From positions 3,056,501 to 3,120,500 of the forward strand of contig NC_083587.1 in the NCBI RefSeq assembly GCF_027579695.1: a DNA stretch of 64,000 bases. The letters run 5' to 3'. The DNA comes from Neoarius graeffei. Its lineage: Eukaryota; Chordata; Actinopteri; Siluriformes; Ariidae. Of the stretch, positions 56,273 through 64,000 are shown piece by piece; within the stretch, counting starts at the first letter, position 1; the number at the start of each line of letters is the position of its first letter. Made by a program: the position numbers and the translations under genes. The notes under the pieces were generated by a model that was not told where the DNA came from, did not search any database, and saw nothing but the letters and a program-made list of their open reading frames with translations.

Positions 56273-57889
56273 TCTTTAAATGAGGGATACAGAAATGAGA
56301 AAGATGGCTCATGCCAATATTACATTAAGGCTTATGAAGGTTGAATTAAGGGTTCTTGACTGTATCTTTAGATTCACAAAACAGCTGACAAGCTTGGAGA
56401 TGAATTTAATAACTACAGGAAAATGCAGGCAAGGCTTTATCAGAATTTAGGCAAAGGAAAGGTTTCTCATAAAAGGCTTTACATCTGACATGGCAAAGCT
56501 GCGCTGTGAATCAGACCTCTCTGATAAATATCTGCCCATTGTGTTTTGGTCTCTAAACAGACAGCTTAAAAAAACAAACAAACCAAAAAACCAAACAAAA
56601 AAACCCCCACACAACTATAAAGTCAGTACTGCCACCAAATTGGTTTTATAGAAAATATTTTGGATTTGTACAAGTAATTGTTATTTGCCATAAATGTTCA
56701 GTAGTTAATGTTGGTTTAGTTCAGTATTGCAGTGTTAATTTTGAATTTAAAGAATTTTAAATGAGACTTCGTCTTGTACTGAAAATTGTAGTTTCATTTT
56801 AGTATTTTTATTTTATTTATTAATTTTTTTGGTTCGTTTTCATCAAGATTTAAGAAGTGGAACTCAATTTTCATTTTAGTCTAATTCTAGTCAAAATTTT
56901 AGTCATAATTTTCTCACACAGTTGCATGGTACTTGTAAAATGTTTTAAGAGGGGCTGTTGCAGGAGGGGTATTGTGGGATGACCCCCCAGTATGTGTCTT
57001 TTTTTTTTGCTATGCAGGTTATGTGGAGTTAGCCACGACTGTAATGGTGATGACCGCTATTTTCATATGAAGATGTTACTTTGTTCAGACCAATGCCATG
57101 TGTATCTGTGTCCTGATGCATATATCTGTTAGAACCTAGGAGCATTATGAAAGCCATGCGAGTAGGTGAGTGAGCCTACCAAACCAGACTCACTTCTTCC
57201 TAACTATGGTCAGGAACCTGAAAAAGAGGGAAGGCAACATACTGGAATGAATTTTGCTAAAGGATATTTCTCCTGGCTGGAAAATTCCCTCAAGAAATAC
57301 GTTAGGATGTCTGTATGGACAGACCAGCTATTTTGGCTCATCTTTATTCGCCAGGGCATAATGACCAGAGATTTTGCTTTGCTGTCTTTTTACTGGCCCT
57401 CTCTGTGGGCTGGTCATTTTGGGTTCACATGACAGCATGCTGTGTGCCTGTTCTCACTTGTCAAATCACAACCATGTTAGCTAATGCACATCAACATTCT
57501 AAACTAATGCAAAAGCAGTGCGCAGCAATGAAACAAAAGCCATGTCCAAAAAAAGGTAAAAAATTAAAGGAGGGGCCAAACAAATTTAGGAAAAAAGCAG
57601 GCATTAGGAGGCATAGGCTTTCAAATGTAAACAAAAGTGCTCTGAGAGCACAATATCCCCCACTGGCAACTATGTCATAACTCTGGTAAAATGCGATGGA
57701 ATTGAATGAAACTGCAATATGCATATTACCGACATATACAAAGAATCCTGTGAAGTTCCGTGAAATTCCTCCAAAAATTGAGAGAGGAGTTGATTTCAGA
57801 AGGTGAGTATCCTTCCCAGATGGAAGGATGGACATTGCCATGACATAATCCCCCTTCGGGCATTTTGGACAGTGGGAGATTTATTAAAA
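56185..57889. other. No gene identified; contains an (AATC)n microsatellite
   Basis: 56215-56271 is an (AATC)n tetranucleotide repeat. 56570-56610 is an A/C-rich run. Open frames at 57166-57680 match nothing I recognise, and no further PR/SET exon is visible on the minus strand. Confidence 0.5.
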
Positions 57890-57890
57890 A

Positions 57891-57929
<39 letters not shown>

Positions 57930-58190
57930 AACATACTGTTTGGGCATCAGCATTTTCCTCCAGGTGCTCTGGTTTCCCCCCACAGTTCAAAGACATGCAG
58001 ATTAGGTAAAATAATCCAGCCACTGGGGTTGCACAAGCTAGTACATACTTAGTGCTGGTCCCAAGCCTGGCTAGTTTGGTGAGGGTTGTGTCAAGAAGGG
58101 CATCCGGTGTAAAACCTATGCCAAATCAAATATGTGGAACAGATCTGCTGTGGCCACCCCTAATGGGAGCGGCCGAAAGAAAAAAGTAGT
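57890..58190 (+). repeat. (TA)n run and SINE core/tail fragment
   Basis: An A-run and (TA)n at 57886-57927 precede a partial V-SINE-like core (CTCTGGTTTCCCCCCACAG, AAAGACATGCAG). A tail with AAGGGCATCCGGTGTAAAAC and GGGAGCGGCCGAAAG resembles RTE-type 3' ends. The tRNA-like head is missing. Confidence 0.6.
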
Positions 58191-58574
58191 TTGGGCACTA
58201 GCATCCTTAACTGACCGCAATGCTATTTTTGAGGAGCAGAATGAAGAGCTCAATATGGACATTAAAACATAGCTATAGGCTAGGCTGCATGTTCATTTAA
58301 AACTGCTGTAATTTGCCCAACCATAACTGACTCTCATATGTACCAGAGGTTTTTAAGCTTGTTGGGGGTGAGGCACACCAAATTAAGGTTGATTATTGAT
58401 TATGAAGAATGTCACACACATTATGATAGGCTTTAAGATCATTAGCAAGATTTGACCCACAGTGTACTACAGCAGACTGTCATAATTGTTAAACAGATAG
58501 GTAAATCAGACAGGCCATTGTATAATTTATTAAAAACATGAGGCAATGCTCATTACAGTGTTTCCCATTAGTTA
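58191..58574. other. AT-rich spacer
   Basis: Nothing recognised. Confidence 0.4.
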
Positions 58575-59504
58575 CAGTTGTGGTCAGAAGTTTACATACA
58601 GTGACAAATGTCATGATATGAATGATATGAGTGATATGAATGTCATAGCAATATTTGGGCTTTCAATGATTTCTCTGAACTGTTCTTATTCTGTGGCAGA
58701 ATGATTATACAGCATACATCTTAAAGAAGAAAAAAAGGCAGAGAATTCAGTGCACAATTTTTTTGGGGTTTTCTGAAATCAACACAGGGTCAAAACTTTA
58801 CATACAGCACACCTAATATTTGTTTCTTTGCAAGATTGACTTCGACCAAACATTTTTTGTTTACCATGAACAAGCTTCTGGCATAATTCTGGTTGGATAT
58901 TTCACGACTCTTCATGGTAGAATTGGTAGAGTTCAGTTCATTTTTTTTCCCCCTTGGCATGGACTTGACTTTTAAGCACGGGCCATATATTTTCAATAGG
59001 GTTGAAGTCAGGGCTTGTTTTAAGCTTAATGTTAGCCTGCTTTATCCTCCACAACCAGCTCTGATGCACGTTTGGGTTCATTGTCCTGTTGTGACTCCCA
59101 ATCATGTTCAAGTTTCCAGTGGTTTGAGGTTATGCTGAAGAATTCTAAGGTAATTCTCCTTCATTATTCCATCCACTTTGTGCAATGAACCAGTTCCACT
59201 GGCAGTAAAACAAAGTTTGTGTTGAAAGTTTGTGAACCCTTAGAATTTTCTACATTTCTGCATAAACATGACCGAAAACATCAGATTTTCACACAAGTCC
59301 TAAAAGTAGATAAAGAGAACCCAGTTAAACAAATGAGACAAAAATATTATACTTGGTCATTTATTTATTGAGGAAAATGATCCAATATTACATATCTGTG
59401 AGTGGCAAAAGTATGTGAACCTCTAGGATTAGCAGTTAATTTGAAGGTGAAATTAGAGTCAGGTGTTTTCAATCAATGGGGTGACAATCAGGTGTGAGTG
59501 GGAA

Positions 59505-60589
59505 TGTGATAGGTTGATTTTGATCCAGCTAAAATAATTCATTTCTTAAAAACATGAACAAAAGAGAATTCATTAATTAATTTAGTAAATAAATAAGTTA
59601 TGATTCATAACTATATACACAGTTTTTATGTAAACATTCCGGTCCTGTAAAAGAGGTTAAAAGGATGAACAAAGATGAAAAGGATCAGTGATTCTGCAAT
59701 CTACTAATTCAGTCCTGGTGTCTGAGATCGATTGGTCGAGTCTACAGGGGAAGAAGGGGGCTTTCGCGCGCACTTTGCTCCATTCTCAATGAAGCTAACA
59801 GAGAAGAAGCACTGTGTCCAGCGTCTTTATTGAGATTCCCCCTTTTTCAGGTATAAAACGAGTATTTCTGCCCTTACATGATTGTATGTGTTGTTAAACT
59901 GTTTTGTGTCCAGTTTGAGTAACTTTGACCGAACTTTGAGTGATTTGGAGCATTATTTTGATTGGCACATTATTCACTGGTTCATTGCACAATACAACAG
60001 GGTAGCTATTATGGCGTGGTGTGCGTTCTGATTGCGTTTAGCACTTTAGCAGATACAAGTAGTGGATAACGTTGTTACTGTGTGTTGTTGAGTTACATGC
60101 ATTTGAGGTAATTCTTTAAGTAGCTATTTATGATTGGGATCAAACACTATCAGAGAGAAAGATAAAATGGTTAATTGTGTTTATAATGCTTTAATTTATT
60201 TCAAATGCACTTTTAGTTTAAGATTATGTTGAATTATTAAGATTTGTACACACCTCTATGTTTACCTGTAGCATTTTTCCTGTAAGAAAGGGAAAGAAGA
60301 AGAAATGGGAATATACTTACCTGAGTACTCACCTGATTGAAATTAACCTGTAAGACAATTTAATAAATGACAATATACTTACCTGATTAAATGTGACCTG
60401 TAGCAAAAAAGGAGAAATGTTATGATACTTACCAGTGTGTTTACCTGTGAAAAGAAAAAAAGGCTAATATTCAAATGAAACAAAATTGTGATTATGTAAA
60501 TATTTTCATTCCATATTCTCAGTGAAGCTAACAGAGAAGAAGCACTGTGTCCAGCATCTTTGAGAGTCCCCTTTTTTCAGGGGGTAACA
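59505..60589 (+). repeat. Solo LTR, 1085 bp, with a repeated block
   Basis: The ends are TGTGATAGG and GGTAACA. Flanks GGAA (59501-59504) and GGCA (60590-60593) suggest a 4-bp duplication with one change; the Tc1 sequence is continuous without it. A block of about 65 bp (AAGCTAACAGAGAAGAAGCA and onward) occurs at 59785-59850 and again at 60523-60582, close to the 3' end. GGTATAAAACG (about 59851) is TATA-like. Confidence 0.65.
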
Positions 60590-60662
60590 GGCACCCTGTT
60601 TTATTTAAAGAACAGGGATCTATCAAAGTCTGATCTTCACAACACGTTTGTGGAAGTGTATC

Positions 60663-61447
60663 ATGGCACGAACAAAGGAAATTTCTGAGGACCTCAGAAA
60701 AAGCGTTGTTGATGCTCATCAGGCTGGAAAAGGTTACAAAACCATCTCTAAAGAGTTTGGACTCCATCAATCCACAGTCAGACAGATTGTGTACAAATGG
60801 AAGAAATTCAAGACCATTGTTACTGTCCCCAGGAGTGGTCGGCCAACAAAGATCACTCCAAGAGCAAAGCGTGTAATAGTCGGTGAGGTCACAAAGGACC
60901 CCAGAGTAACTTCTAAGCAACTGAAGGCCTCTCTTACATTGGCTAATGTTAATGTTCATGAGTCCACCATCAGGGGAACACTGAACAACAATGGTGTGCA
61001 TGGCAGGGTTGCAGGAGAAAGCCACTGGACCAGGACGGCTTGCCATCATTGATGGAACAATGAATGCTGAATTATACCAGTGAATTCTAAAGGAAAATGT
61101 CAGGACATCTGTCCATGAACTGAATCTCAAGAAAAGATGGGTCATGCAGCAAGACAACGACCCTAAGCACACAAGTCATTCTACCAAAGAATGGTTAAAG
61201 AAGAATAAAGTTAATGTTTTGGAATGGCCAAGTCAAAGTCCTGACCTTAATCCAATCGAAATGTTGTGGAAGGGCCTGATGCGAGCAGTTCATGTGAAGA
61301 AACCCACCAATATCCCAGAGTTGAATCTGTTCTGTATGGAGGAATGGGCTAAAATTTCTCCAAGCTGGTGTGCAGGACTGATCAACAGTTACCGGAAACA
61401 TTTAGTTGCAGTTATTGCTGCACAAAGGGGGTCACACCAGATACTGA
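60663..61447 (+). pseudogene. Tc1 transposase, family 1, copy 2 (first catalytic Asp deleted)
   Basis: MARTKEISEDLRKSVVDAHQ opens an intact DNA-binding domain. At about 61015 the sequence jumps from GRVAG into the middle of the catalytic domain. Compared with the copy at 26667, the stretch holding DETKIELFG is lost. MQQDNDPKHTS (second Asp) and [11 protein letters not shown] (Glu) remain. The frame also breaks at 61050-61140. Confidence 0.88.
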
Positions 61448-62074
61448 AAGCAAAGGTTCACATACTTTTGCCACTCACAGATATGTAATATTGGATCATT
61501 TTCCTCAATAAATAAATGACCAAGTATAATATTTTTGTCTCATTTGTTTACCTGGGTTCTCTTTATCCACGTTTAGGACTTGTGTGAAAATCTGATGTTG
61601 TTTTAGGTCATATTTATGCAGAAATATAGAAAATTCTCAAGGGTTCACAAACTTTCAAGTACTACTGTAAGAGGCCTTGGCAAGATAAGAGACAGTATGG
61701 AAGTCTCAGCAGCTCGTAATTTATAAGCTAAGTGAGTGTATGTAAATATTGGATCCTGTGTTGATTTCAGAAAACCTAAAAGAAATTAAAACTTCTGCAC
61801 CAAATTAATGTTTTTTTTCCTATTAAAGAAATATGTTGTACAATCATTTCACCACAGAAAATGAACAGTTCAGAGAAATCACTGAAAGCCCAATATTGCC
61901 ATGACATTCATATCCAAGATGACATTCATGTCACTGTATGTAAACTTCTGACCACAACTGTACCTAGACTGTGGTGGCTGAAACATTTTCAGAACAACAC
62001 CATATGATTTGAGACTGATAACATTAATTTTACAGTATCCACTACAGTCATGCATTAGTCCAAACACAATTTTC

Positions 62075-62510
62075 TTCTTTTGGCTGCTCCCAATTAGGGC
62101 TCGTCATAGCGGATCTTTCTTCTCCATTGCTCCCTGTCTTCCACATCCTTCTCTACCACACCTGCCACTTTCATGTCCTCTCTACCACATCCATGTATCT
62201 CCTCTTTGGCCTTCCTCGTTTTCGGGTGCCTGGCAGCTCCATCCTCAACATTCTTCTTCCAACATGCTCTGCATTTCTTCTCAGGATGTGCCCATACCAT
62301 CTCAGTCTCATCTCTCTTAGCTTAATTCCCAAGCTCTCCACATGTGCTGTCCCTCAGACGTGCTCGTTCCTTATCCTGTCCAACCTTGTGACTCCCATCG
62401 CAAACCTTAACATCCTCAACTCCGTCACCTCCAACTTTGCCTCCTGTCTCTTCATTAAGGGTACCGTCTCCAATCCATACATCACAGCTGATCTCACTAC
62501 TGTCTTATCA
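62075..62510 (-). pseudogene. RTE-type LINE, ORF2 3' end fragment
   Basis: In minus-strand reading, PGTRKRGRPK-like sequence (frame-shifted here as HPKTRKAKEEIHG) and KDVEDREQWRRKIRYDEP are typical of the C terminus of RTE/BovB-type ORF2, next to a short 3' tail with GGGAGCAGCCAAAAG. 5'-truncated. Bases 61963-62074 show nothing. Confidence 0.65.
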
Positions 62511-63566
62511 GGGCTCGAAATTCGTGGTGGTCCGGTCGCCCGAGGTGACTTAATTTGTCATTTGGCGGGTAATTCCTGTCACTCGCCAGCCCGGCTGGCT
62601 AGTTGAAAATAAAAAATATATATGAAGTGAAGATTCAGACTAGGGCTATGCGATATATCCCTGAAAATTCTGTGTGAGATACATAAAATTATTATATTGT
62701 AACTATCGAGTATTTTATGGTCATTGTAGGTACACACACAGTCCCTTTAAGAAACTACATTTCCCATCAGCCAACTTCCGCGTGACCTGCGTCACGCCAG
62801 GGTGGGATCACTGACATCACTTCCTCCCTGAAGGCATAAGAAACGGAACAACGCTTCCGTCTCTCTCTCTCTCTCATCGTGGATGTCAAGCCATCTGGAC
62901 ACAAAGAGATACCCTGCACCAGAAAACCCAAGAAAGACGTCTTTTTCTTGCAAGATCCACGTTTTAGCGCGATTTCTTTGTTTACCTTTGGCCACGGTAA
63001 AAATCCAGAATCGTGCGATTTTAAACTCAGAGTTATAACCGTTTTTTTTAATTCGTATATCAGTAACGTTACCAAACTGCCGCCAAGCAGTTAATTTAAA
63101 TTTAGGAGCGACCGGATCCTCCTAATTAAAGCGCTGTGCACATTGTCTGATCAGAGACTTTCTTTTCATCACGAGCGACCACGCGTCGGACCAAGAAATT
63201 CTCTGCGCCTCACGTCCTTCACAACGGTGAAACTCCAAAAGTCTCGGAACATATCTCCATAATCTTGCTATAAGCAAGATACTGAAGTAAGAGACTGGCA
63301 TTTTGAGCATAAAAACTAGTCCTAGGAATTAGTTTTATTGAAGCAGTGTGAATTAAACTCAGGAACGGTTTAATTGTGTACACTGTAGACACTCGGTGTT
63401 GAATTGATGATTGTTCTATTTTGTTTTAATCTCTCAATTGTTTAATAGATAGGCTTTGCATGCTCTCTCTCTATTCCTGGCTAACACTTTAATTTCATTA
63501 TTACACGTATCTTGACCGCATCAAGATTTCAGTGGATTTAGTACTGTTATAAGCTAGTGAAATTAA
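62511..63566. other. No gene identified; possible hAT-type ends
   Basis: CAGGGCTCGAAATTCG at 62512 and AGGGCTATGCGATATATC at 62643 look like the ends of hAT-type elements, but no partners are visible. A (CT)n run is at 62860-62876. The rest is moderately CpG-bearing unique-looking sequence. Confidence 0.35.
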
Positions 63567-64000
63567 GGCCAATTTATGCTGACAACCCAGTCCTCGCAGA
63601 CGGCGCCGCAGATAGCGTCTGCGTAGCCCCCACCTTCGCAGACGCTCTGCGCGCACCTCCCAAAAATTGTGACCACCGCAGAAGCCTCGCAGACAGCGTC
63701 GCAGACAAGAGGGCTCTGATTGGTCCACTCTACATCCGCTGTACACGCACTTCCACTTCCCTAATTTCCTGGTTTGGTTTGTTTTCACAACCGCCATTTT
63801 TAAAAACACGAGCGAAGATGGAGCAGCACGAAGAGCGATTGATCGAGGAAGTGAGGAAGTACGTACATCTATACGACTCCAGTTCTAGTCATTATAAGTA
63901 ACCGGAGGATAAACACTCCACTAACCACACCCACCAACTACTCCTAGCAATTTTGCGACTTCGCGCCCCCTTGCATTGTAGCGGTGAATAACATCGCGCA
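63567..64000 (+). mobile_element. PIF/Harbinger element, left part (runs off the window)
   Basis: It starts GGCCAATTTATGCTGACAAC after TAA (63564-63566). It has several CGCAGAC/GTCTGCG subterminal repeats in both orientations at 63595-63710, and then a MADF-type reading frame at 63818. The right end is outside the window. Confidence 0.6.
63818..63901 (+). CDS. Harbinger MADF/Myb-like protein, N-terminal exon or fragment
   Basis: MEQHEERLIEEVRKYVHLYD opens a MADF domain, as in the DNA-binding partner protein of PIF/Harbinger transposons. The frame stops after 28 residues. The sequence AAGTAACC at that point could be a splice donor (AA then GTAACC), in which case this is a first exon; otherwise the copy is truncated. 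Confidence 0.5.
   Translation: MEQHEERLIEEVRKYVHLYDSSSSHYK

Larger units (their letters stand above)
59218..61667 (+). mobile_element. Tc1-like transposon, family 1 (copy 2), nested and itself interrupted
   Basis: It matches the element at 26468-28058, opposite strand. The left inverted repeat is truncated (TTGAAAGTTTGTGAACCC near 59223); the right one ends GTACTACTG at 61667. It contains a solo LTR at 59505-60589 and an internal transposase deletion. Confidence 0.88.
58575..61960 (-). mobile_element. Tc1-like transposon, family 5, degraded, hosting a second Tc1
   Basis: The inverted repeats CAGTTGTGGTCAGAAGTTTA are at 58575 and, inverted, at 61960, with TA flanks (58573-58574, 61961-61962). 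Minus-strand remnants (VNKKCLVEVNLAKK, and a decayed NPIEN-type motif near 59000) are all that is left of a transposase. The element is split by the insertion at 59218-61667. Confidence 0.82.

Noticed and set aside
57166..57841. Frames of 88-121 codons upstream of the PRDM9-like exons, considered as missing exons
   Set aside because: No SET, SSXRD or KRAB motif and no suitable splice sites seen on the minus strand.
62094..62606. 159-codon + strand frame
   Set aside because: It is antisense to an RTE-type ORF2 C terminus, which gives the recognisable motifs.

Overview
The window is vertebrate nuclear DNA, very probably from a teleost fish and perhaps a catfish or other otophysan. The evidence is the mix of BEL/Pao, Gmr1-like Ty3 retroelements, CR1/L2-type LINEs, L1/Tx1 and RTE remnants, long-TIR Tc1 transposons, a Penelope-like fragment and V-SINE-like tRNA-derived SINEs. 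It also carries a spliced gene with a PR/SET exon and a C2H2 zinc-finger exon. The species guess is inference. Nothing looks bacterial: there are no operons or ribosome binding sites.

Layout. 1-9937: a + strand BEL/Pao element that enters from the left and is split in its integrase by a 5.4 kb CR1/L2-like LINE (minus, 3528-8973, 5-bp target duplication). 9976-11509: truncated Gmr1-like element (copy C, minus). 11510-26211: one 2A-containing LINE on the minus strand, cut apart by a full Gmr1 element (copy A, 11896-16795), a second truncated Gmr1 (copy B, 18533-22889, itself carrying a Penelope foldback), two SINEs and a Harbinger/hAT nest. 26223-26355: near-perfect hairpin. 26468-33335: three Tc1 elements, two of them inside an L1/Tx1 remnant. 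33336-36789: Gmr1 LTR split by a hAT MITE, a BEL gag relic with its LTR, and a solo LTR. 38106-48835: a second copy of the CR1/L2-like LINE, broken by Gmr1 copy D, a SINE, a Tc1, an inverted LINE tail and a 1369-bp solo LTR.

The only host gene I can support is a PRDM9-like gene on the minus strand (49046-56184). Two short exons encode the C-terminal part of a PR/SET domain. A large last exon encodes a zinc knuckle and 14 near-identical 84-bp zinc fingers that differ mainly at the DNA-contacting positions -1, 3 and 6. Splice phases join the pieces in frame. The 5.1 kb intron before the finger exon holds a 2.7 kb terminal-inverted-repeat element with THAP/P-like hints. Upstream KRAB, SSXRD and N-terminal SET exons were not found in the window.

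57890-64000 is again mobile DNA: a SINE tail, a three-level nest (old Tc1, younger Tc1, solo LTR), an RTE 3' fragment, and the start of a Harbinger element with a MADF-type reading frame at the right edge.

Two retroelement lineages are notable. The Gmr1 copies have integrase before reverse transcriptase, and a gag region resembling the SCAN domain. The interrupted LINE has a 2A-type ribosome-skipping motif near its N terminus. All coordinates, counts and TSDs were read by eye.
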